From NCBI GenBank assembly GCA_016795105.1, contig JAEUIH010000048.1, positions 1 to 58,611 of the forward strand: a stretch of 58,611 nucleotides of DNA. The letters run 5' to 3'. Position numbers and translations under genes: made by a program. Shown here piece by piece: positions 43,311-51,880 of this stretch (position 1 is its first letter; each line of letters opens with the position of its first letter). The DNA comes from Planctomyces sp. (lineage in GTDB: Bacteria > Planctomycetota > Planctomycetia > Planctomycetales > Planctomycetaceae). A model generated the notes under the pieces. That model was not told where the DNA came from. It did not search any database and saw only the letters and a program-made list of their open reading frames with translations.

Positions 43311-45889
43311 AGGATCCGCACGACAAACCGACTCCAACTCGTCGACCTCTCAGGCAACACCAGGCCGTTCGACAGGTTGTTGAGTGGATGAATTCGCACG
43401 GATGGAAACCTTTTCCGTTTCAGAAGCAGACATGGTCTGCATATCTGAATGGAGAGAGCGGTCTGATTCATGCAACGACCGGCACCGGTAAGACGCTCGC
43501 CGCATGGCTGGGACCCGTTGCAGAAGCTCTGGCAGAAGCCAAAGTTGCAAAACCCGGTTCGAAAACCTCAAGGAATGAGACCGCCGCTGGTTCCTCTCAG
43601 GATGAGCCTCCGCTTCGTGTCCTGTGGATCACTCCGCTGAGGGCTCTGGCCATCGACACAGAAGAAGCGCTGCTGAAACCACTGCAGGCACTGCTGCCTG
43701 GCTGGACTCTGGAAAGCCGAACCGGAGACACTTCAACGGCCGTTCGAAATCGGCAGCGTAAACGCCTTCCCACCGCATTGATCACGACTCCGGAAAGTCT
43801 TTCTTTGCTCTTAACTCGCCCGGACGCCCAGCATCAGCTTCGTCAGCTTCGATGCGTCATTTGTGACGAATGGCATGAGTTGATGTCGACCAAACGAGGA
43901 GTCCAGGTAGAACTTGCCCTGGCGCGGTTGCGGAGATGGAAACCGGAACTACGTGTCTGGGGACTCTCTGCAACGCTCGGAAACCTTGACGAAGCGATGT
44001 CTGTCCTGCTCGGAAACCCTTTGCCACCAGCCGGCCGCCTCGCACCAGCCGGCCGCCTCGCACAAGCCGGTCGCACCGGCACTCGCATTCAGGGCGAAAC
44101 TCGAAGAAAAATTGTCATCGACTCTCTGATTCCTGACACGATTGAACGATTCCCATGGGCCGGACATCTGGGGCTTCGGCAGTTGCCGTCACTGATTGAT
44201 GAAATCGAACGATCGGGAACTTCACTGGTATTTACAAATACCAGATCACAGACGGAGGCGTGGTACCATGCGATGCTGGGGGCGAAGCCGGACTGGGCCG
44301 GGCAAATTGCCGTTCATCACGGATCACTCGATCAACAGACTCGTTCCTGGGTTGAAGATGGCCTTCGACGAGGAACACTGAAGTCGGTTGTCTGCACAAG
44401 CAGTCTGGATCTGGGTGTCGACTTCAGTCCGGTTGATCGAGTCTTCCAGGTAGGCAGCCCTAAAGGTGTTGCGAGACTGCTTCAGCGAGCTGGCCGAAGT
44501 GGACATCGACCAGGTGCAGTCAGCCGAGCAACATGTGTCCCGACGCACGCTCTGGAGTTGATTGAGATCGCCGCTGCCCGAGACGCAATCTCGGCCGGTT
44601 TTATGGAAGGTCGCGATCCACATCGGCAACCTCTGGATGTCCTTTGTCAGCACGCGGTGACTGTTGCACTGGGGACAGGCTTTACGCCGGATGATCTTCT
44701 GGACGAAATCCGGAGCACGGCCAGCTATTCAGACCTGAGCAAACAAGAATGGCAATGGGTTGTCGATTTTGTCTCGCGAGGGGGACAGGCACTGCGTGCT
44801 TACCCGGACTATCATCGACTGAGAGAGACAGGCGGGCTGTACATCATTGGAAATCAAAAAGCTGCCAGACAGCATCGAATGGCGATCGGAACCATCGTGA
44901 GCGATGCTTCTTTGATTGTGCAGTATCTGAACGGACCTCGACTTGGGACCGTGGAAGAATCATTTCTGACGCGACTGAAACCAGGCGACTGCTTTGCCCT
45001 TGCCGGACGTACTGTGGAACTGGTTCACATCCATGACATGATTGTCTGGGTCCGACGTGCAAAGAGTTCAAAGAAAGCTCTGATTCCACGCTGGATGGGT
45101 GGCCGAATGCCACTCTCGACTGAACTCGCAGCAGCCGTTCGACATCGACTTCAGCAGGCCTGCGAAGGCCGATTCGATGGACCGGAAATGGAAGCTGTTC
45201 GACCAGTGCTGGAACTGCAGCAGCAGAGATCGCTGATCCCGCTGCCACACCAGTTGCTGATCGAGCGAGTTCGATCGCGGGAGGGACACCATCTTTTCTT
45301 CTACCCGTTTGCCGGGCGACTGGTCCATGAAGGCCTTTCGGCACTCTTCGCATGGCGGCTGGCACAGAAACGTCCGGCGACGTTTTCCATGTCTGTCAAC
45401 GACTATGGGTTCGAACTGTTATCGCCCACCGAGGTTACTCTGCACAGAGACGACATCGCAGCACTGATCAGCGACGATCATCTGGCAAGCGATATCGATC
45501 AGAGTCTGAACGCAGCCGAAATGGGAAAGCGTCAGTTCCGCGAAATCGCGCGAGTGTCCGGTCTGGTATTTCAGGGATTTCCAGGTCAGCAGAAATCGGC
45601 ACGACAGCTGCAGGCCAGCAGTGGATTACTCTACGATGTGTTCTCGAACTATGACCCCGACAATCTGTTGCTGAAGCAATCTCGCCGAGAAGTCCTTGAG
45701 CGGCAGCTGGAACATAGTCGACTTCTGGCTACTCTGAAAGAACTGCGAGAGAGTGAAGTTATCCTGTCAGAGCCCAATCGATTTACTCCACTGTGCTTTC
45801 CACTCCTTGTGGATCGATTGCGAAGCCGTCTCAGTAATGAGCAGCTCTCCGCCAGAATCGCCCGCATGCAAATTAGTCTTGAAAAGTAG
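43307..45889 (+). CDS. Ligase-associated DEAD/DEAH-box helicase (Lhr type)
   Basis: 860 aa; the ATG overlaps the ligase stop by 4 bases. Motifs: Walker A TGTGKTLAAW (near residue 58-64), LITTPESLSLLLTR, the DEWH box (about 187-190), SATLGN, VVCTSSLDLGVDF and QRAGRSGHRPG (motif VI). The C-terminal half (about 440-860) is the Lhr-core module. Lhr helicases unwind DNA-RNA or forked DNA 3' to 5'. Residues about 241-258 contain the repeat PAGRLAPAGRLAQAGR, an in-frame 18-base duplication inside a surface loop. The fourth member of the usual cluster, the PdeM-like phosphoesterase, is not found next to it. Confidence 0.93.
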   Translation: MKDPHDKPTPTRRPLRQHQAVRQVVEWMNSHGWKPFPFQKQTWSAYLNGESGLIHATTGTGKTLAAWLGPVAEALAEAKVAKPGSKTSRNETAAGSSQDEPPLRVLWITPLRALAIDTEEALLKPLQALLPGWTLESRTGDTSTAVRNRQRKRLPTALITTPESLSLLLTRPDAQHQLRQLRCVICDEWHELMSTKRGVQVELALARLRRWKPELRVWGLSATLGNLDEAMSVLLGNPLPPAGRLAPAGRLAQAGRTGTRIQGETRRKIVIDSLIPDTIERFPWAGHLGLRQLPSLIDEIERSGTSLVFTNTRSQTEAWYHAMLGAKPDWAGQIAVHHGSLDQQTRSWVEDGLRRGTLKSVVCTSSLDLGVDFSPVDRVFQVGSPKGVARLLQRAGRSGHRPGAVSRATCVPTHALELIEIAAARDAISAGFMEGRDPHRQPLDVLCQHAVTVALGTGFTPDDLLDEIRSTASYSDLSKQEWQWVVDFVSRGGQALRAYPDYHRLRETGGLYIIGNQKAARQHRMAIGTIVSDASLIVQYLNGPRLGTVEESFLTRLKPGDCFALAGRTVELVHIHDMIVWVRRAKSSKKALIPRWMGGRMPLSTELAAAVRHRLQQACEGRFDGPEMEAVRPVLELQQQRSLIPLPHQLLIERVRSREGHHLFFYPFAGRLVHEGLSALFAWRLAQKRPATFSMSVNDYGFELLSPTEVTLHRDDIAALISDDHLASDIDQSLNAAEMGKRQFREIARVSGLVFQGFPGQQKSARQLQASSGLLYDVFSNYDPDNLLLKQSRREVLERQLEHSRLLATLKELRESEVILSEPNRFTPLCFPLLVDRLRSRLSNEQLSARIARMQISLEK

Positions 45890-45927
45890 CCGACACCTCC
45901 CACAGTTCTTTGCGGAAGTTCGGGGAT

Positions 45928-47076
45928 CTATTGAGGAGCCCAGGTCCTGTTGAGCGATTGTTCCTTCGTAAGTTCCACGGGGACTTCGCCAACGATCGGA
46001 GCGATCAGAGATAGCCAGACATTCCACGTTTGGTCTTTGTCCAGCCCCGTCAATCGCTTCGCTATGTATCCGGAATTCGCGCTGACATAGTTCACGAAGC
46101 GTTTTACAACCCAATCGATCTGTTCTGCTGAAGGTGGCTTGCCGAGGAATTTCTGGAGTGCACCAGGCGCCAGCAATTTTCCGACTTTTTCTGCGTACTT
46201 TCCGAGACCCGCACTTCCGGCAGCGATTGCAACTTCGAGCGCTGCTGCCTTCAAATCTTCCGCGGAGATTTGCTGCTTTCCATCAACTGCGGTCGCGAGC
46301 AGTAAAGTGCCCTGGAGCCCGCCTTCGCCAGCCGCGGCAACTGCCATGGCTCCACCCACCGAAAGTGCTGTTCCTCCAGTGGCGATCAACATACTCAGGG
46401 CAGCAACCACCTTAATCGCAGCTTCTGTTCGCTCTGCTCCAATCCCGATGTTCCGTTCGTACGCATCCAGCTGCATCGCCGAATGATAAACCTTGAATGC
46501 TGCTTCCCGGAGCCTGAATTCCGCAGCTTCCTTCTTGCCCTCTTTACGCAGCCGGATAGCTTCTTCCAAAAGTGGGGTTACGTTAAGCCCGCCACCAATC
46601 GCCAGTGGTCTAACTGTACTTTCGCCTCCAAACAGATGCACGGCACTGCCGGCATCCCAGTGATCTTTAGTATTCTGGAACAGGCGTTGACACTGACCGA
46701 TAATCCACGCCTGCTGATTCCTGATTCGATTGACCAGATCATCAAAAGTGGCCTGATCAAGGGCCTCTTGCTGAGCCTGCATCGCTTCCTGCTTTTTCTG
46801 ATTGACTCGAGCAACATTATCCGCCCAGATTTCTTCAGCTGATCGCGACCTGGCATAGAGAACATCCACCGGCATCTGCATACCGACATCGCCACCCAGT
46901 CTTCGAAATTCATTCCCCCAATAGATGATCGCGTTCTGCTGCAGCTTCAGCTGCTTCTCGAGCTGTGCACGCTGCCACTCGACGGTGGAACCGGATTCCA
47001 GCTGCACCTGAAGCCGACCTACAGCACTTTGTGCCAGTTCCATTGCCTGCCTGGCCTGTCCGAGTGTGAGTTTCAT
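45928..47076 (-). CDS. Hypothetical helical protein with glycine-rich hydrophobic segment
   Basis: 382 aa, ATG with GAGGA 8 bases upstream. I do not recognise a family. Residues 1-130 are strongly alpha-helical and Gln/Glu-rich (coiled-coil-like). Residues about 205-270 form a small-residue hydrophobic stretch (VVAALSMLIATGGTALSVGG, then AMAVAAAGEGG) of the kind seen in membrane-inserting or pre-toxin segments. The C-terminal 110 residues are mixed and end in LSLIAPIVGEVPVELTKEQS. It has no signal peptide. The layout is compatible with a secreted effector, but nothing in the neighbourhood (no secretion system, no immunity-like gene) supports that. Its origin and role remain open. Confidence 0.65.
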   Translation of the reverse strand: MKLTLGQARQAMELAQSAVGRLQVQLESGSTVEWQRAQLEKQLKLQQNAIIYWGNEFRRLGGDVGMQMPVDVLYARSRSAEEIWADNVARVNQKKQEAMQAQQEALDQATFDDLVNRIRNQQAWIIGQCQRLFQNTKDHWDAGSAVHLFGGESTVRPLAIGGGLNVTPLLEEAIRLRKEGKKEAAEFRLREAAFKVYHSAMQLDAYERNIGIGAERTEAAIKVVAALSMLIATGGTALSVGGAMAVAAAGEGGLQGTLLLATAVDGKQQISAEDLKAAALEVAIAAGSAGLGKYAEKVGKLLAPGALQKFLGKPPSAEQIDWVVKRFVNYVSANSGYIAKRLTGLDKDQTWNVWLSLIAPIVGEVPVELTKEQSLNRTWAPQ

Positions 47077-47287
47077 GACGAGAAGTCCTCAATCCGGGCA
47101 TAAAACAAACATTCATTGCCATCGCCGAAATCATCAGGCCCGGATCATCGGGGACGGCACTTTGCTAAAGCGTTTCCCATCAGCTATCGAAAGCCCTCAA
47201 ACTCCCCGGCCAAAAATTCCATGCATCCCAATCCGATTCCTAAACGATTAAAGGTGCCACGGACCGTTTTGTTAAAATAGGGGACTT

Positions 47288-47409
47288 GCAGTCGAGGTGT
47301 GCCGTGGCGGACGGCACATGCAGCCGAGGTGTGCCGTGGCGGACGGCACATGCAGCCGAGGTGTGCCGTGGCGGACGGCACATGGAATGTGCCTGCTACT
47401 TTGGGGGGG
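47288..47409. repeat. Three 32-bp tandem units and an R2-type tail
   Basis: Units GCAGCCGAGGTGTGCCGTGG... repeat at 47288, 47320 and 47352 (32 bases each; the first has one substitution). The third runs into GGAATGTGCCTGCTACTTTG, an R2 arm with a G-rich end. Each unit holds GTGCCGTGGCGGACGGCAC, a perfect short palindrome. There are no spacers, so it is not a CRISPR. The rest of 47077-47499 is non-coding. Confidence 0.85.
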
Positions 47410-47499
47410 ATGTGTTATTCTGGCGGTCATCGTCTGGTGACGATTCGGATTTGCTTTGCAAGCCCGGCTTTGTTCAACACTTCAGAGAGGTAGTCCGAT

Positions 47500-48600
47500 A
47501 TGCGGCCTCGTTTTTTTCATGAACTGATTCTGTCCCTGGTGCTGCTGGCTGTTGCCCTGATTGTCCGGCCCGCCGCCGCTCAGAGTACATCGTTGCCTCG
47601 CAGTACGCCGGAATCTCAGGGAGTATCCTCGGCTTCGGTACTTAAGTTCATCACAACCGCAGATCAAGAAGTGAACTCGATGCACAGCTTCATGCTTGTG
47701 CGGCATGGACATGTTGTGGCAGAAGCGTGGTGGGAACCAGAATCGGCAGATAAGCCGCATGTGCTCTGGTCACTCAGTAAGAGCTTCACATCGACGGCTG
47801 TTGGATTGGCGGTCTCTGAAGGCCGACTCTCGATCGACGATCCTGTGATATCATTCTTCCCGGAAACCTCGCCGGCAGACGCATCAGCAAACCTGAAGAG
47901 TATGCGAGTTCGGGATCTGCTGACGATGTCAACCGGTCATCAGACCGAGGTTGCGACCCGCAACGAATCCGCGTGGATTCGCGCCTTTCTGCATCATCCC
48001 GTTCCGCATAAACCAGGAACACACTTTCAGTACAATACCCCGGCGACATATATGCAGTCTGCGATTGTTCAAAAAGTCACCGGACAGTCGCTCGTCGATT
48101 ACCTGAAACCAAGGCTCTTCGATCCACTGGGCATTGAGACTCCGCAGTGGGACAAGAGTCCTGAAGACATTTCGATCGGCGGCTATGGACTTTACCTGAA
48201 AACAGAAGACATCGCAAAATTTGGCCAGTTGTACCTGCAGAAGGGCAAATGGAACGACAAGCAGTTGATTCCGGCCGACTGGATTGAAGCGGCAACATCA
48301 AAGCAGGTTTCCAATGGCAGTGACCCAACGGACGACTGGGGTCAGGGATATGGATTTCAGTTCTGGCAATGCCGACATGGAGCCTATCGAGGTGACGGTA
48401 AAGATGGTCAATTCTGTATTGTGCTTCCTCAACATGACGCCGTTGTGGCAATCACGGCTAACTCGGACAACATGCAGGCTGAGTTGAACATTGTATGGGA
48501 CCAGTTGCTGCCCGCATTTCAGGACTCGGCAATCCCGGAGAATCCTTCGGCTCAGGCTGAATTGAAAGAAACCATCCGTGTTCTGAAGGCTCGACGATAA
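47500..48600 (+). CDS. Exported serine beta-lactamase-like hydrolase (class C / esterase family)
   Basis: 366 aa, ATG with AGAGAGG upstream. A signal peptide (about 27 residues) ends near AAAQS. The catalytic motif SxxK is Ser91-Leu-Ser-Lys94, and the YxN motif is Tyr178-Asn-Thr in QYNTPATYM. The third motif may be the GDGKDGQF segment near residue 300. Family members include beta-lactamases, DD-peptidases and esterases. Typical planctomycete copies are secreted hydrolases of unknown substrate. It stands alone between a repeat block and the ABC operon on the other strand. Confidence 0.9.
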   Translation: MRPRFFHELILSLVLLAVALIVRPAAAQSTSLPRSTPESQGVSSASVLKFITTADQEVNSMHSFMLVRHGHVVAEAWWEPESADKPHVLWSLSKSFTSTAVGLAVSEGRLSIDDPVISFFPETSPADASANLKSMRVRDLLTMSTGHQTEVATRNESAWIRAFLHHPVPHKPGTHFQYNTPATYMQSAIVQKVTGQSLVDYLKPRLFDPLGIETPQWDKSPEDISIGGYGLYLKTEDIAKFGQLYLQKGKWNDKQLIPADWIEAATSKQVSNGSDPTDDWGQGYGFQFWQCRHGAYRGDGKDGQFCIVLPQHDAVVAITANSDNMQAELNIVWDQLLPAFQDSAIPENPSAQAELKETIRVLKARR

Positions 48601-48637
48601 GACTCTGAGAAGTGCGGCAGTTCGACGGAGCGAACCG

Positions 48638-50401
48638 TTACCCTACATCCTGGGTATTGCGTCCGAGCGCCACATCGAAGTCCGTCATAGCCGGAATCAG
48701 CATGGCGATCACTGTGAATCCGTAGGCAACACAGATCCAGAAACAGACTCCCAGGTTTCCATCCAGAAGAAAGCCGGTAATCGCATAAAACGTAAGAAAC
48801 GGCAATGCAATTGATGCCAGGGTCAGGGCGCTGGATGGATTCTTGTGGGTCAGAGAGGAATACAGGGCAAGACTTCCAAAACCGATAAACACGATGAAGC
48901 TCTGCATTTGAATCGCGAAGGAACTACGAGCTTCAACAAGCAGAAGCATGAAAATAAAGATGCCCACGAACAGAAAGAACATCGTGCCCAGACTGTTTCC
49001 GATGGCCGAGCGTGAATTCTCATAGGTGAGCCCTGAATGCAGGCCCAGCGTCACTGCAAATACAGCCAGTACCAGATACGAGAGGATAAGGTAAGAACAA
49101 TTCTCAACGGTCAGAGTCCGGACGGAGCCAGAGACTGTCATCCAGATCAGCAGCAGGACAGGAAGGACAATCATCTCTCGGGCATTCCACAATGCTCCGC
49201 CAATCTTGCCCAGCATGAATTCGCGTGCACTCAGGTCAGTGATCAGAAGCGGTTCGAGCGTTCGACCGTCACGTTCGTTTGTGATTGACGTAACAGCCTG
49301 AGCATTCAACAGCAGCAGGCTCATAATGCCAATGCCAAGAAAGGCAAACGCGGGGGACGTCAGCATACCAAGCACAAGTTCATTCGAAGCGGTGCCGGCC
49401 TGCCGGGAAGCGAACCAGCCGATTGCTGCGACGAGCAGCACGTAGGCGAGTTTGATCCAGATCATTCGACGTCCATAGGCACGAGTGCACATTTCTCGCC
49501 AGATGACGGGGTTGTGCCAGACTGTGCGATGTTTCTTTTCGGGTGACGCCGATTTTGATGGAACCGATTCCACAGATACTTCGGTTTCCATAGCCGACAT
49601 CCGCATCTGTCGGGATGGATTCCAGACCCTCATCCGATTGATCGTAATTCCCGCGAGCGCTACGGCAAGAAGCAGCAATGACAGTACAGATCCGAAAGAC
49701 GAAACCTGGACTTCCCCGGTGGTGACAAAAGCCAGCGGATCGAGCACTTCAGAAAGTGCGCGAAATGGAGACAGCCGACTGATGGAATATCCGACCACAT
49801 TGTCGATTCCAATCACCGCCGTGATGGCTTCTGCCAATGCGACAAACAGAACGACCCCCATCACGCTGATCGCAAGTGTCTGAAACGTCTTCTCACGCCA
49901 GAACGCAACCATCCCGCCCCAGGTGCCTGCGGCCAATGCTGCCGATGCGATGATGGCCTGTGACCAGACGATCTGAGCCCATGTAATTCCGCCAAGCAAC
50001 CGCAAAGCGCAGAACACGGGCAGAGACACTGTGAGCAGAACTCCAACGATCAACAGGCTTGCCAGCAACTTTCCCAGTGCAAGTTCATGGTTCCGCATAT
50101 CGGTCATCAGAAGAAGAATCAGAGTTTGCCGATCTTTCTCCTGAGCCACGTTGGCAGCTGAAAACAGCGTTGCAAAAAACAACCCCAGCGTCAGCTGCAG
50201 AAAGCAGAACACCTGAAAAGTCAGGTTACTGAATGTCGCCACATCACCGGCAAGCTGCAGGTCCTGAAACCCCAGGGTTGCCTGACGGATACTGTAGAAC
50301 AGAACCAGCAGACCGGAGATAAATCCTGAACGCATCAGGTAATGTCTGAATCTGCGCGGGGCAGTCAGTGCTTCGCGGGCAAAGATCGGACCGGCCGCCA
50401 C
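48638..50401 (-). CDS. ABC-2 type exporter permease
   Basis: 587 aa, GTG start at 50401 with GGAGAG 5 bases upstream. About twelve hydrophobic helices occur in two groups, residues about 25-250 and 310-560, with a charged linker (ETEVSVESVPSKSASPEKKH) between them. The duplication-like layout and the motifs AATLFSAANVAQEKDRQTL and VTSITNERDGRTLEPLLITD are typical of ABC-2 permeases and match each other, which suggests an internal duplication. It is the last gene of the minus-strand operon, 51 bases after the 475-aa gene. The substrate is unknown. Confidence 0.85.
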   Translation of the reverse strand: MAAGPIFAREALTAPRRFRHYLMRSGFISGLLVLFYSIRQATLGFQDLQLAGDVATFSNLTFQVFCFLQLTLGLFFATLFSAANVAQEKDRQTLILLLMTDMRNHELALGKLLASLLIVGVLLTVSLPVFCALRLLGGITWAQIVWSQAIIASAALAAGTWGGMVAFWREKTFQTLAISVMGVVLFVALAEAITAVIGIDNVVGYSISRLSPFRALSEVLDPLAFVTTGEVQVSSFGSVLSLLLLAVALAGITINRMRVWNPSRQMRMSAMETEVSVESVPSKSASPEKKHRTVWHNPVIWREMCTRAYGRRMIWIKLAYVLLVAAIGWFASRQAGTASNELVLGMLTSPAFAFLGIGIMSLLLLNAQAVTSITNERDGRTLEPLLITDLSAREFMLGKIGGALWNAREMIVLPVLLLIWMTVSGSVRTLTVENCSYLILSYLVLAVFAVTLGLHSGLTYENSRSAIGNSLGTMFFLFVGIFIFMLLLVEARSSFAIQMQSFIVFIGFGSLALYSSLTHKNPSSALTLASIALPFLTFYAITGFLLDGNLGVCFWICVAYGFTVIAMLIPAMTDFDVALGRNTQDVG

Positions 50402-50452
50402 TAGGACTCTCCATTTTAGCGGGGGCAGATCCCCCTGACTGCTGACGGGATA

Positions 50453-51880
50453 CTAACCGCCTGCCGGGGTTTCTTCCGGCTGAACACGGATCGCATCCAT
50501 CATAAATTCGCGCTCAATCTCTGGTCTTCGGTCTGCATTACCTTCCCAGAAGGTCTTCAGAGGAAACTCGGTTGGCGGCTTTCGTCCATTGTTTTCATGA
50601 ACCTTAATCCAGTAGTACACGGTCAGCAGTGCTTCATCAATGTAAGACTGACTGTCGACGCTCATGTTCGGGTACTTTTCGAATACCCGCACCCACTTCT
50701 GCATCGCTTCGTCAAACAACCGCTCTGCATCGGACTTTTCGTACTCCTCTTTTCCTTTGACATAGCGGTCAACGGACCGAGCTTCGTTGTAGGCCTTCTT
50801 GCCTTCAAAGAAGGCCTGGTGAGCAGCAACCGTTTCCGGATCACGTTCTGCGTTTGCATAGTCACGCCAGAACCGATAATGGACCATATCCACATTTCGA
50901 GCCCACAGATTTCTCTGATCATCCAGAGAGATTCCGTTCTCTTCAGCCATCTGCACGAGGTCCTCTTCCGTGGAATTCAGCTTATACTTCCAGTCGTGCA
51001 GACCTCGGAATTCATAGACACCATAGACTTCCATCCATTCCCGATAACCTTCATCCCAGGCTGCTCGATTTGCCTGTCTCGCTTCTTCATTTTCGAGGCC
51101 ATCTTTCTGCTGAGCTTCAGCATAACTCAGACGCGCTTTGGGCGGGCCCTGTCGGAAGAACACATGTGTCATCCCGGTCATGTCGTACAGATCGTCTTTT
51201 GCGTTAGCGAGAGTGAACCAGTCGTAAGCAACAAGAAAGCTGTCAATGCCTTTGGGATTAATGTCTGTGTCGGCCCCACCGTTGAATTTTTCAACATTTG
51301 GGTCGCTGACAAAGTACTGACGGAAGAATTTCTTCTCATCGGAGATCCCCATTTTGCTGGAGATGAATTCGCCGACGTTATGAAACAAAATCGGTATTTT
51401 CTGATTTCGATTTGTACCTTCCTGAATGAACTTAATGCCTTCCTTGACCCAGAAGTATCGGTCGTCCACTTTGTCCCATTCTCGTGAAACGTTGTATGCC
51501 AGGTTCCAGCCCTGGAACTTCCAGATTTCACGATAGTGGGGCTGCAGCATGATGATTGAATCCACTGTCTCACGCAGCTTGGCCCAATCTTTACGTTCCT
51601 GGTACTCAATTGCATTCTGATGCAGATAGCAGACAGCCATACCCTTCATGCCAAGCAGCACGAGGTTCATAGCGGAGCTGGATGGATCGATTTCTCCAAG
51701 TGTCGTTTCGCCCAGTTGATGATCATGGCGTAGTTGCGCGAGATAACCGCCTTCCACCGAGGCGTCATCAACTTTGACGTCCCGAGAAACGGGTGCTCCA
51801 AAGTAAATGATGGGAATCAAAAGCACCAGGATTCCAAGGGCGTACAACAGTTTGCGCTGTCGAGAATTGAGATTGTTCAT
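50453..51880 (-). CDS. Membrane-anchored helical protein inside the ABC operon
   Basis: 475 aa. One N-terminal membrane helix (LLYALGILVLLIPIIYFG) is followed by a long hydrophilic chain. Helical segments such as ERKDWAKLRETVDSIIMLQP and YREIWKFQGWNLAYNVSREW resemble TPR-like repeats. There is no catalytic motif that I can name. Its start overlaps the upstream permease stop by 4 bases (51877-51880), so the two proteins are made together. A periplasmic adaptor or sensor for the exporter is plausible but only inferred. The sequence appears to be lineage-restricted. Confidence 0.75.
   Translation of the reverse strand: MNNLNSRQRKLLYALGILVLLIPIIYFGAPVSRDVKVDDASVEGGYLAQLRHDHQLGETTLGEIDPSSSAMNLVLLGMKGMAVCYLHQNAIEYQERKDWAKLRETVDSIIMLQPHYREIWKFQGWNLAYNVSREWDKVDDRYFWVKEGIKFIQEGTNRNQKIPILFHNVGEFISSKMGISDEKKFFRQYFVSDPNVEKFNGGADTDINPKGIDSFLVAYDWFTLANAKDDLYDMTGMTHVFFRQGPPKARLSYAEAQQKDGLENEEARQANRAAWDEGYREWMEVYGVYEFRGLHDWKYKLNSTEEDLVQMAEENGISLDDQRNLWARNVDMVHYRFWRDYANAERDPETVAAHQAFFEGKKAYNEARSVDRYVKGKEEYEKSDAERLFDEAMQKWVRVFEKYPNMSVDSQSYIDEALLTVYYWIKVHENNGRKPPTEFPLKTFWEGNADRRPEIEREFMMDAIRVQPEETPAGG

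Noticed and set aside
47288-47383. Tandem 32-bp units considered as a CRISPR array
   Set aside because: Units are contiguous without spacers and no cas gene is present.
50597-51487. Plus-strand frame of 296 codons opposite the 475-aa gene
   Set aside because: The minus-strand protein has a membrane helix, overlapping operon structure and better composition; the plus frame is a shadow.
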